A DNA stretch of 64,000 nt from Sphingobacterium multivorum (lineage in GTDB: Bacteria; Bacteroidota; Bacteroidia; Sphingobacteriales; Sphingobacteriaceae): assembly GCF_900457465.1 (NCBI RefSeq), contig NZ_UAUU01000009.1, positions 930,001 to 994,000 of the forward strand, given 5' to 3'. A program made the translations under genes and the position numbers. The notes beneath the pieces are model-generated. The model ran no database searches and was not told the origin of the DNA. It worked only from the letters and a program-made list of their open reading frames with translations. How positions within the stretch are numbered: position 1 is the stretch's first letter; each line of letters opens with the position of its first letter. Below, one piece after another: positions 35,183 to 44,765 of the stretch.

Positions 35183-38100
35183 ATGAGAAAATTAACCTAT
35201 GCTATCCGTTATTTGCTGGGCATTATGCTTTTTATTGGAGGTTCAACTCCGAGTTCAGGGCAGATGATCCGTGATTTCAATGCATCGATACAAAGTCCAT
35301 CGTTTCGAGTTTGGGACTTTTTAAAGAAATGCCTGTTTCACTGTTTACCGGACTTCCCAATGTTGAAATACCTATTTATAATCTGCATGAGGGAGAATTA
35401 AATGTTCCCGTTAAGCTCAGTTATCATGCTAGCGGCTTTAGATCGGACTTAAAACCGGGGATTATTGCTCCTAACTGGAGCCTACAGTCCAGTGGCGTAA
35501 TCCAGCGGAAAGTAAAGGACAGGGCTGATGATATGAACTATTATGGATATGATGGCATTCCAAATCTCGGGATTTCCAAGTATGAAGCAGAAAGGTATAA
35601 TTATTCGGGATTCTATTTCAATAGGGATACGCTGAAGACGATGATGGGAACGCGCTGGGGACAGATCAGTTTCCTGAATGACCTTGCTTTTCCACTATCT
35701 TCTTCCAATCCGCTGACCAATACACTGCTTGGCTACCGTGATACGGAACCGGATGAGTTTTCCTTTAGTCTTCCCACGGGCGGAGGAAGCTTTTATCTGG
35801 ATATAGATGGGAACTGGGTAGTTGCGGCGGATAAAAATTTCAAAGTTGAACTCAATAGCACGTTTCTTGAAGTTCCCTTTAAACTACCGGTAACGAGCAA
35901 GGATAAAGATGGGTATTCTTTCAGTGGAGCTTTCGGTAACAACTGGAGGGCACAATATGGCAGTTATAAAACCTTTGGAGGTTTTACGATAATCGATGAG
36001 GACGGTACGAAATATGTATTTGGGGGCAGCAGTAACTATATTGAATACAGTATTGATTTTGTTAATCAGGATAGGGACTTCTGGCAGGCAGATGCCTGGC
36101 ATCTGAAACAGGTAATTCACCCCAATGGCGAGATAATCGACTTCAAATATACTAGGGGCGCTTTCACGGCGCAGCTTTCAGAATACAAATATTGGAATAT
36201 ACAGACTAAATATAGCAATACCAATACCTCTATCTTTAATTTTCTAGGAGCAATTTCATGTGGAGGAAACAGCCAGTCACTGCAATCTACATTTACAGGA
36301 AGATTAAATGCACCGATCTATCTTTCGGAAATCATAAGCTCCAGCAAGAGAATTACGTTCCAGTATGAAAATAATCCGACAAAGATTGCGGCCACATGGG
36401 TAAATCAGGGGATATTGCAAGCCGTAAACCCGTTTACGAATATGCATAACTTTTATTTTCAGAGTCTAAGTTATCCTTCTGTACGTCTGAACGAGGAAAA
36501 TGATAGCGCCAATTTCCCTTATTATTATAATACATTAGCTCTTCCCTATCTGATACAATATTATAATAACTTATCATCCTCATATGGCTCTGCGGGAACA
36601 ATTCCCTATAATTTCCGGTCCGCTGATTTTTCGTATTTCTATTCGAGTTTTCTTGAGGATCTGAGGCTGTCGAAAATCGACATTTTCAATAATGTAAATA
36701 GCGGGGTTAATGCGGACGGCACGCTCACAGTGCTTCCATCAGATGCCCTGAGCGACATCTCGAAAATACAGCATATCGACCTGAACTATACGACTTCCAC
36801 AGCAAGCAGTAATAGGTACAATCTGACCGGAGTGGTTTTCAGCGATGGAAATAGCTCAAAAATCAGTTCCTATGCCATGGATTATAATGCGTTGGACGGT
36901 AACTGTTATTTTTTCAATGGACGGACAGACCACTGGGGCTTCTATAATTCGAACGCGATCTACTCGGTGGAAACCAATGATCTTAAAAATAATCCTGCAA
37001 AATATTATAACGCCCGCAATCCTTCTCTGATGCATACGAAAATGAATATGCTAAAGTCAATCACCTATCCCACTGGTGGAAGGGCGGAACTGGATTATGA
37101 ATTGAACGACGCATATTTCTCCGTTCCGAAAAATCGTACAGACTCTTTGAACCTCTGGAATAAATCTGTGGGAGGATTGAGAATAAAAAAGCTGAGCTTC
37201 TACCCGGAAATAGGCTCCCCGATCGTTAAAACTTATCATTATGTGACCAATTACAATACAACTGGTCAGCAGAGATCCAGTGGCGTGCTTTCCCATGAGA
37301 TACAGTACAATTTTCAGGACTTCAAAACCAAGGCGGCCCAAGGAGATGTATATGTGACAAAAACAATATTTTCCAATAATTCTGTAATTCCCGCAGCTAG
37401 CAGCAGTCAGGGAAGCCATATCGGGTATAGTGAAGTTGTCGAGGAGAATTCCGATGGAAGCTATATTAAGCATTATTTTACGAATTTTGACAATGGACAC
37501 AAAGATGAATCAGGACTGTCAGTTATTGCAGATTTAAGCCCGTATAATCCCTATACATCTAAAGAAGCAGAACGGGGGAAAGAGTACAAGACCGAAATCT
37601 ATGATAATTCCAAAAGGTTGGTAAAGAAAGTGGAGACAACTTTCATAAATCTTAATCCTGCCCAGAATATATCTAAGGCAATTTATGTAGAACGAAATAA
37701 ATTGTGTGCGGGGGAATGGTATGAGTCCACTGCAAAATATTATGTGAATTACACGTATTCCGTCCTTCCCTCCAAGGAAAAAGTTACTGAGTATGTCTAT
37801 AACGGAAGCAGTTCTACTACAGCGGTAAATACAACAGAATACAGTTACTATGAGCATAGAAAACCAAAAGAGATCACGCGAAATGACAGTAAGGGCAATA
37901 TTCTGAAAACTGAATATAGATATTCCATTGATATGGCTTCAAGTGGTTATTCCGATACTTTTGGGCAGGCTATAAATACATTGGCCCAAAAAAATATACT
38001 GGTACCCATTGAAAAGATCAACTACAAAAATGGGAGTCCAATTTCCGCGGAAATATATGAGTATAAATCATATGCCGGACTTAACAATCCCGCACAGATC

Positions 38101-39183
38101 TCTAAAGAATTTCAGTGGAATAAATTTCTCTCTGCATCCTATCAGAAATTATATAAGTCCGGAACAACGCTGACAAAAGCGGGTAATATCGATGAACTTG
38201 CACGGATAGAGTCTTATAATAAATATGGAAAACCGACTGAAATACTATTCAAACAGGCTGACAGGATCAGTTATGTGTGGGGATTTTACAAGGACCGTCC
38301 AATTGCAGTAGTAAAGAATGCTGATTATGCTACGATCAAGTCCCAGTTTGGCGCCAACATTGATCTCGCTGAACGGTACTTTTTGACAGAGTCAAAAATA
38401 AATGATCTTGAAAATAGTATCAGGAGTTATTTCAACAAGACGGATATCTATTTCTACAATAGCAACAGTCTGGGGCTTCTCTCCAAGATAGGCAGCCCAC
38501 AGGAAATTAATGTTTTTTACGCATATGACAATGCTCAGAGGCTAAAAACTGTATATGATGCCAACCGAGATATAGTTAAACGATACGACTATGGTTTTGC
38601 TGATATTAACTACATTCCTCAGGCAGAACCTGGGGCGATAGTTTATGCGAAACTGGTCTATGAAAACTGGAATCCCGGTGCTGGAAATAACTATGCGGAT
38701 GTTATTGTGAAATTCTTTTCCGATGAGGCATGCACCAGACCTATACGTGTTGAAAATATGACCGTCAATTATAATATAAACTTTGGGTGTGCGAATATTC
38801 CCGGTCTGCCAGTGGGTGAACCTATTGCAGAGCCAGTTGATGGAATGTATGGTGGGGACACATACGGCAGCGGAGGTTTAATTGATGGTGGGGAGGTACC
38901 GGAGCCTGTTCCACCCGGCCCGGTTCCGGCAGGTTATTATCGCACAGCGGTTGCCAGTGGAACTTCTGTCGTTCTTGCATACCAGGCAAAAATATATGGC
39001 TCCTATGAGAGTGACTGCGAATGGATCTATGAGCCTCCAACATTCTGTCCTGAATGTGGTCCGGGCGAAGTGCCGGGTCCGAATTATCCTGGGGGTACCT
39101 GGGTACAGATATGTCTGGTCGAGCAATGTGCCGATAATTATTTTTTACAGCCGGGGACCAATTATCGGATTACCTTTTATTAA
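35183..39183 (+). pseudogene. SpvB/TcB-like YD-repeat protein A3, one-base frameshift near its N-terminus
   Basis: ATG 35183 opens a signal peptide (MRKLTYAIRYLLGIMLFIGG) and continues RDFNASIQSPS. The frame is then lost at about 35299-35303. One added base after CCATC gives PSVSSLGLFKEMPVSLFTGLP, joining the 1290-aa body that runs to 39183. The body's apparent TTG start at 35311 would lack any export signal. It has the SpvB-like pattern (VPVKLSYHASGF, IIAPNWSLQSSGVIQ), a long YD-like region, and a C-terminal module starting IVYAKLVYEN with FFSDEACTRP, as in A2, followed by a Gly/Pro-rich, Cys-containing end. A small secreted protein separates it from B3. Confidence 0.75.
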
Positions 39184-39191
39184 AATTTATT

Positions 39192-39608
39192 ATGAAGATC
39201 TTAATATTATCTATTATTCTCGTACATGTTGGGTTTTTCACATTTGCGCAGCAAAATGCCCAGCCAAGGAATGAACACTTACTTCTTAGCCGGATGGAAG
39301 AGTCAATAAAAAACGGGCTTACATTAACGGAAGAACAATCCGATGTTTTCTTTAAACTGGACAGGGAACGCAGCAGACTGGTCGACAGTATCTATTTCAA
39401 TTTTAAAGGCAATGGAGATGATCTGGGAAAGAAACGTTCGGAAAAGATCAAGTCTGTACAACGGGACTTTAGGATTAGAATGAAAGCATTGCTTGATCCA
39501 AGTCAGTTACAGCGTTATGATTCTCTACTGGAAGCAATGAGAAAGCGTTCGGATAAAAGGATGGAGGCAATTAACCATCGGCGTGGAATTTCTGCCGGCA
39601 GTAAATAA
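39192..39608 (+). CDS. Small secreted helical protein between A3 and B3 (Spy/CpxP-like character)
   Basis: The 138-aa protein has a signal peptide (to about GFFTFAQ) followed by an Arg/Glu/Lys-rich helical body with NGLTLTEEQSDVFFKLDRER and ALLDPSQLQRYD. The 'LTxEQ...L...R' rhythm resembles periplasmic Spy/CpxP (LTxxQ) chaperones. It starts eight bases after A3 and ends 33 bases before B3. A chaperone that keeps the unfolded halves soluble in the periplasm would fit. The family link is by pattern only. Pairs 1 and 2 have no counterpart. Confidence 0.6.
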   Translation: MKILILSIILVHVGFFTFAQQNAQPRNEHLLLSRMEESIKNGLTLTEEQSDVFFKLDRERSRLVDSIYFNFKGNGDDLGKKRSEKIKSVQRDFRIRMKALLDPSQLQRYDSLLEAMRKRSDKRMEAINHRRGISAGSK

Positions 39609-39641
39609 CACATATTTTGGAAACAGTGTAAATATTCTTTT

Positions 39642-42600
39642 ATGCAGCTTAATTTAAAATATATAGCGTCATTTTTAGTCATGGCCTTTTTATCCGGGGA
39701 AATGAATGCCCAGGTGATCCCGACCCCTTATCCAAATTATATCTTTACGCGGGTGATCATGAAAAAGGGGACAAAGACAGATTCGGACCTTTTGGTACTT
39801 CCTTCGGATAGCATGCGTGCTGATGTTCAGTATTTTGATGGTCTGGGGAGGCTCTTGCAGACTGTAAACGTAAAGGCGTCATCAGACAATAAAGATATTG
39901 TCACCCCAGTCAGTTATGACGCGCTCGGAAGGGAGACAAAAAAATATCTGGCTTATGCGTCAGCTGGTAGTGCTGGATCTTATAGAACAGGTGCCCTTGA
40001 TCTGGCCAATTATAATAATAGTGCACAATATAGATTCTATCAGCAGGAAACAGGCGCGGTGGCAATGATTTCAAATCCATTTTCGGAGACTGTTTTTGAA
40101 AGCTCATCCCTCGACCGTCCCTTAGAGCAGTCTTCCCCTGGTGCAAGCTGGGCCATAGGCAATGGGCATACAATGACGACTGCCTACCAGATCAATATAG
40201 CTGGGGAAGTAAGGTTATGGAATATAAATTATAATGGTACATTAAGTACGGGAGCAACGAGCACCGGTTCATATAATGCCGGACAGCTATATAAGATTGT
40301 ATCGAAAGATGACCAGCAGAACCAAGTTCTTGAGTATAAAGATAGGGATGGGCTGCTAATCTGTAGAAAAGTACAGAATGGCGGTACAGATCAGGCACCT
40401 GCTTTTGCGACAACGCAGTATGTCTATGATGATCTTGGTCAACTTATATATGTTATACCACCTTCACTGGACAATATTTCAACTTTTACGGAGTCGGATG
40501 CCAGCTTTTTAAATTTTATTTATGCCTATCGTTATGATGGTAAATTAAGGCTTATTGAAAAAAAGGTTCCGGGCAAAGGGTGGGAATATTCCGTATACAA
40601 TGTCGCCGGACGGGTTGTCTTTTCCAGTGATCAGGCGCAAAGAGATCGCGGTAAATGGGGATTTGTTAAATATGATGCACTTGGAAGGATCATCATTACA
40701 GGAGAAGCGGCAATTGCCGTGGGGACAACCCGAGCAGCTTTACAGCAGACAGTCGATAATACTTTAAAACCCACAGGAAGCACACAGCTATATGAATCGT
40801 TTGATGCGACCCTGACGGCTACAAAGGGATATACAAATATAACGATGCCAACCAGCGGAACTACCATTTTTACGGTCAGTTATTATGATGACTATGCAGT
40901 ACTCGGTAATTCCTCGCTGAATCCTTACAGTACATATTTTACCCTACCAAATGGGACCGCCAGCGAAAGTCAGCATACAAGAGGGCTACCCACAGTGACT
41001 GCGACGAATATATTGGGAACCAGTAAATTTCTGATCGTGGCGACATACTACGATAATAAGGCGAGAATAAGTAAGATCGTAAAGGAGCACCAACTTGGCG
41101 GAGTAGATATTACCACCAACAGCTATAATTTTGTTGATGAAGTAGTTTCCACAACCAGAAAACATTATAAAGACGGAGCTCTGGCTCTGACACTTAAAAA
41201 CAGTTATAAATATGACCATGTAGGACGGATATTAACAGTGGGGCATAGTGTAAACAGTCAGAATGCAGTAACTTTGGTCAGCAATGAATATAATGAGATC
41301 GGGCAGTTAAAGAAAAAATCTGTCGGAGGAGATGGCTCGGGTGCAAATTTTCATAACGTCACGGAATATGGCTATAATGCCAGAGGCTGGCTGAGATCCG
41401 CTAGCTCGCCTTACTTTAGCTATGGGCTCAGGTATGACGACCCTGAGCAGGGAGCAACGGCACAGTATAATGGTAATATTTCTGAGCAGTACTGGACCCG
41501 TCAGGGAGAGTCAGGATCCAAGTTTTTTACTTACAGCTATGATAGGTTGAACAGACTAAAAGATGGAAATTCGGCCTCTATGCGCGAGCAGGTAGATTAT
41601 GATTTGATGGGGAATATCACCAGCCTAAAGCGGGATAATGCAAATGCTATTGTATATGCCTATATCGGAAATAGACTTGATTCACTGAAAGGGGGGCTCT
41701 CCGGACGCTATACCTACGATGTGAACGGAAATGCCAAAACAACACGCATGGGTATGAACTTGAACTATAACCATCTTAACCGTCCGGATTCCGTTTGGTT
41801 CGGCACAATGAAAGTTGGATACCTGTATGACGGATCGGGAGGGAAATTAAGGAAAATAGTCAGTTCCGGCAACACTACGACATTGCGAAATTATATTGAA
41901 GGGATAGAGTATAATAAGGTTGGTTCTGCAAGCCATACTATCGAAAGGGTGGCGACAGAGAACGGCTATCTTGTCAATAGTGGAGGATCATATGTTTACC
42001 ACTATTTTCTTGAGGATAACCTTGGAAATGTACGTGCGGTTTTAAAACGTAATGGATCCAATGTAGAGACGGTACAGAAACAGGATTATTATCCATTCGG
42101 GAAGACGAAATCTATTTTGGCAAGCGCAAGCAATAGATATCTTTACAATGGAAAGGAAAAACAGGACGAAATCGGAGATCAGCTGGATTATGGTGCAAGA
42201 TTCTATGACCCTGAAATCGGTAGGTGGAATGTTGTGGATCCTCTGGCAGAGAAAATGCGAAGACACTCACCATATAACTATGCTTTTGATAACCCGATTC
42301 GTTTCATAGATCCTGATGGGATGGCGCCGTTATGGAAACCGAGGGTCTATAATAATAAATTGGTACTTCAAAAAGAACAGGGTGACAATGCTCAGACATT
42401 GGCAAAATTTTTAAATGTTGACCAGAATACTGCTAACAGGGAATATTCAAATACAAGCAAATATGGTCTATTGAGGTTGTCGGACAAGATATCAGGTGTT
42501 GCATCTATTAATTCAGCATTAAATGATATTGTAGCGAATAAAAGCCGTTATGCGGAATATACACCGTGGTATAAGTTTAATCAAATTAATTATAATTGCT

Positions 42601-42980
42601 ATGAATCAGCCATTGCCACTTCCATTGGTGATACTCCCCGTTTCCTTTCAAGCCGAGCTACTGAGAACGCTGATTTTGCAAGCATTATTAGTTCAAATTA
42701 TCGTGAAGTTACTGAAAAGAAAGATGATTATATTTTTGGTGAAACAGTTGTGAGTTTTAATGAGGAGAATTCCAATTTTTTTGATGGAAAGTATGAGGAA
42801 CCTATCCACGCAGCAATCTATTTAGGTGTGTCCAAAGATGGGACTTTGTATCTTTGGTCTAAGAATGGATTTAAAGAGACACCAAAGGTTCAAACAAAAA
42901 AGGAAGTGCATAGGATATATGATAGTGCTCCGAAAATTAGGTATTACAATTTGAAAATGGATGACGAGGATGAAGAATAA
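39642..42980 (+). CDS. DUF6443/RHS toxin B3 with papain-like Cys/His tip
   Basis: The 1112-aa protein has a signal peptide (to about GEMNAQ), DUF6443 (ADVQYFDGLGRLLQTV), a YD-repeat body with YFLEDNLGNVRAVL, and the core EIGRWNVVDPLAE...RFIDPDGM near residue 890. The tip contains NYNCYESAIA (Cys986) and PIHAAIYLG (His1056) followed by GTLYLWSKNG. This Cys-then-His spacing and the 'H-aliphatic-x-Y-L-G' motif are typical of NlpC/P60, CHAP and related papain-like hydrolases or amidases. The very acidic end (KMDDEDEE) overlaps the next gene. The substrate (peptidoglycan or protein side chains) cannot be told from sequence. Confidence 0.85.
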   Translation: MQLNLKYIASFLVMAFLSGEMNAQVIPTPYPNYIFTRVIMKKGTKTDSDLLVLPSDSMRADVQYFDGLGRLLQTVNVKASSDNKDIVTPVSYDALGRETKKYLAYASAGSAGSYRTGALDLANYNNSAQYRFYQQETGAVAMISNPFSETVFESSSLDRPLEQSSPGASWAIGNGHTMTTAYQINIAGEVRLWNINYNGTLSTGATSTGSYNAGQLYKIVSKDDQQNQVLEYKDRDGLLICRKVQNGGTDQAPAFATTQYVYDDLGQLIYVIPPSLDNISTFTESDASFLNFIYAYRYDGKLRLIEKKVPGKGWEYSVYNVAGRVVFSSDQAQRDRGKWGFVKYDALGRIIITGEAAIAVGTTRAALQQTVDNTLKPTGSTQLYESFDATLTATKGYTNITMPTSGTTIFTVSYYDDYAVLGNSSLNPYSTYFTLPNGTASESQHTRGLPTVTATNILGTSKFLIVATYYDNKARISKIVKEHQLGGVDITTNSYNFVDEVVSTTRKHYKDGALALTLKNSYKYDHVGRILTVGHSVNSQNAVTLVSNEYNEIGQLKKKSVGGDGSGANFHNVTEYGYNARGWLRSASSPYFSYGLRYDDPEQGATAQYNGNISEQYWTRQGESGSKFFTYSYDRLNRLKDGNSASMREQVDYDLMGNITSLKRDNANAIVYAYIGNRLDSLKGGLSGRYTYDVNGNAKTTRMGMNLNYNHLNRPDSVWFGTMKVGYLYDGSGGKLRKIVSSGNTTTLRNYIEGIEYNKVGSASHTIERVATENGYLVNSGGSYVYHYFLEDNLGNVRAVLKRNGSNVETVQKQDYYPFGKTKSILASASNRYLYNGKEKQDEIGDQLDYGARFYDPEIGRWNVVDPLAEKMRRHSPYNYAFDNPIRFIDPDGMAPLWKPRVYNNKLVLQKEQGDNAQTLAKFLNVDQNTANREYSNTSKYGLLRLSDKISGVASINSALNDIVANKSRYAEYTPWYKFNQINYNCYESAIATSIGDTPRFLSSRATENADFASIISSNYREVTEKKDDYIFGETVVSFNEENSNFFDGKYEEPIHAAIYLGVSKDGTLYLWSKNGFKETPKVQTKKEVHRIYDSAPKIRYYNLKMDDEDEE

Positions 42981-43389
42981 AACTGTACTCTATGGTATTG
43001 CTATTTTTTTATTCTTTATAGCGATATTACAATTAACATTACTTTTAGAAAATCACAGGTTTAAATTTGACCATTTTCTTATAGTTATTCTTCTTATAAT
43101 CTTATTGCTCTTTAGAAATAAGGTTTCATGGAGTTTTTTATTGATTTTTTGCTTGTATGGCGTGTATAATATGATTTTTAGACAGCAAATTTACAGTGAT
43201 CCTACTTACATGAACTTTACAGGATCTTTATACAATAAAATACGTTCGTTTTTTGAGTATTACCAAAATAATTATGTTTGGACCTTCTTATGGGATTTCC
43301 CTAGATATTTTTATATATTGATGGTTTCTCTAATTGTAGCAAATCCTATAAGAAATCTATATTGGAGTAAAACTTCCAGAGCTAAATAA
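42961..43389 (+). CDS. Membrane immunity candidate for B3
   Basis: The 142-aa protein has three or four membrane spans (YGIAIFLFFIAILQLTLLL, FLIVILLIILLLF, SFLLIFCLYGVYNMIF, YFYILMVSLIVAN) and a basic end. Its start overlaps the B3 stop by 20 bases, or by 11 if ATG 42970 is used. That overlap is typical of toxin-immunity pairs. A membrane location suits a toxin acting in the periplasm or envelope, which agrees with a peptidoglycan hydrolase-like tip. Immunity is inferred from position. Confidence 0.65.
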   Translation: MTRMKNKTVLYGIAIFLFFIAILQLTLLLENHRFKFDHFLIVILLIILLLFRNKVSWSFLLIFCLYGVYNMIFRQQIYSDPTYMNFTGSLYNKIRSFFEYYQNNYVWTFLWDFPRYFYILMVSLIVANPIRNLYWSKTSRAK

Positions 43390-43472
43390 TAATATATCTT
43401 ACTGAAAGAAACAAATGGTTATACTTTTATCTTTTAAAGTGAATATCTTAGTTTTTTGCGTTATCTTTATCT

Positions 43473-43600
43473 ATAGGCACTTGCAGCTAAAACGTATGTC
43501 AAACCAGTGAGTTATTCGGTGAGTAGGGAAATGGAAGGTTTGTAAATAACTGATAAATAGACTGATGCAAGTAGGGTTCGATTCCCCTACGGGCTACAGA
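43473..43600 (+). ncRNA. ssrA: Probable 3' fragment of a tmRNA (ssrA) gene, partly decayed
   Basis: The fragment begins with GCA CTT GCA GCT AAA at 43477, matching the ALAA end of an ssrA tag with the stop codon damaged. It ends with a tRNA-like T arm (GTAGGGTTCGATTCCCCTAC, 43571-43590) and an acceptor-like GGGCTACA. The T loop is one base too long unless a G has been lost. The 5' half is absent, because the 142-aa gene occupies that space. A strong terminator follows at once. The 3' end of ssrA is a classic integration site, so this may be an attachment-site copy at an island edge. The identification is by eye and moderate. Confidence 0.45.
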
Positions 43601-43620
43601 TCGAAAGATTAAAACTTAAA

Positions 43621-43653
43621 AAAAGCTTGCAATATGAATTGCAAGCTTTTTTT
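43621..43653 (+). terminator. Strong intrinsic terminator after the ssrA-like fragment
   Basis: A perfect 13-bp stem (AAAAGCTTGCAAT / ATTGCAAGCTTTT) with loop ATGA is followed by more T residues. Confidence 0.85.
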
Positions 43654-43696
43654 GTCTTTTAGTATCTAAAAAACCAATACGAACTTCCAAAAAAAA

Positions 43697-44683
43697 ATGA
43701 CAACATTTCCGGTTATAGCCTCTACTCTTTCTGCCAGACAATTAGGAGATTTTGTGAAAGATAGATATGGCCTAGACGACAAATACAATTGTACCTTATT
43801 CAGAACAGGAATGAATCATACGTATTTTCTTTCCAACACCGAAACGAAATATGTTTTGCGCGTTTATAGTCATAACTGGAGGTCAAAAATCGAAATTATT
43901 GAAGAGCTTGAACTTCTGAAATCATTGAAGAATAAAAATTTAAGTGTTTCTTTTCCAATTGAAGATAAAGACGGAGCATACATTCAAGAAATAAATGCTC
44001 CTGAAGGAATCCGATATGTTGTACTTTTTTCCTTTGCTCAAGGGGAGAAAATTCGATTTATGGACAAGGAAACTTGTTTTCGAATAGGTTCTCTAATGGC
44101 GAATATGCACAACCATACCGAAAACAAGAACATTAACCGAGTATCTTATCATAAGGAGTCTCTTATAGAATCACCCTATGGGTATTTGAAACAATTCTTT
44201 TCGGACAAGTTGCCAGAAATGGAATTCATTAGGGAATTTGGAGGAAATTTTCAAAATTCAGATTTCGATAATACGAAAACCGGAATTATTCATATGGATA
44301 TATGGTATGATAATATGGCCGTTACGGCTGAAAAGGAGATTACGATTTTTGACTTTGACTTTTGTGGAAATGGATGGCAAATTTTAGATGTTGGATATTT
44401 CTGCAAACAACTGTTTTTCATAGAATCAGATAAAACGCAGTATGAATTAAAAATGCAAAGCTTCTTGCGGGGATACCAGAGCAATAGATTTTTATCTGAA
44501 AAAGAGCTCAGCTTAATACCAAAAGCTGGCGCTTCTATTTTTATTTTTTATCTGGGCGTACAGGCACAAAGATTTGATTGGTCCAACATATTTTTGACAG
44601 AAAACTATCTTAAAATGTTTGTTGGAAGAATTAAAGCTTGGATGGATTATTACACAAAGAACGAAGTTACTGGGGCTGTATAA
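43697..44683 (+). CDS. APH/choline-kinase-like phosphotransferase
   Basis: The 328-aa cytoplasmic protein has the fold motifs of the aminoglycoside phosphotransferase/ChoK superfamily. YVLRVYSHNWRS holds the ATP-binding Lys/Arg region, the catalytic loop is GIIHMDIWYDNM (HxDxxxxN), and FDFDFCGNGWQILDVGYF is the metal-binding DFD. It resembles the homoserine-kinase-type/SrkA branch of small-metabolite or protein kinases more than true resistance enzymes. It stands alone after the terminator, in front of the core genes. The substrate is unknown. An antibiotic-resistance role should not be assumed. Confidence 0.75.
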   Translation: MTTFPVIASTLSARQLGDFVKDRYGLDDKYNCTLFRTGMNHTYFLSNTETKYVLRVYSHNWRSKIEIIEELELLKSLKNKNLSVSFPIEDKDGAYIQEINAPEGIRYVVLFSFAQGEKIRFMDKETCFRIGSLMANMHNHTENKNINRVSYHKESLIESPYGYLKQFFSDKLPEMEFIREFGGNFQNSDFDNTKTGIIHMDIWYDNMAVTAEKEITIFDFDFCGNGWQILDVGYFCKQLFFIESDKTQYELKMQSFLRGYQSNRFLSEKELSLIPKAGASIFIFYLGVQAQRFDWSNIFLTENYLKMFVGRIKAWMDYYTKNEVTGAV

Positions 44684-44765
44684 GAAATTACAGGTATTTT
44701 CTCCTATTGGTAATTAAAATGTAACGTATTAATTTTACCTTTAATATTCCAAATAATAAAATTTT

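Noticed and set aside
35311..35401. Independent start of the A3 body at a TTG codon
   Set aside because: It would leave the protein without a signal peptide. The preceding frame supplies one and joins after a single-base correction.
43571..43598. Complete tRNA gene
   Set aside because: Only a T arm and acceptor-like end are visible. No D arm or anticodon arm precedes them at tRNA distance, and the T loop is one base too long. An ssrA tail fits better.
43697..44683. Aminoglycoside resistance gene
   Set aside because: Only the general kinase-fold motifs are present. The sequence looks closer to homoserine-kinase-like or SrkA-like enzymes, and no resistance context is seen.
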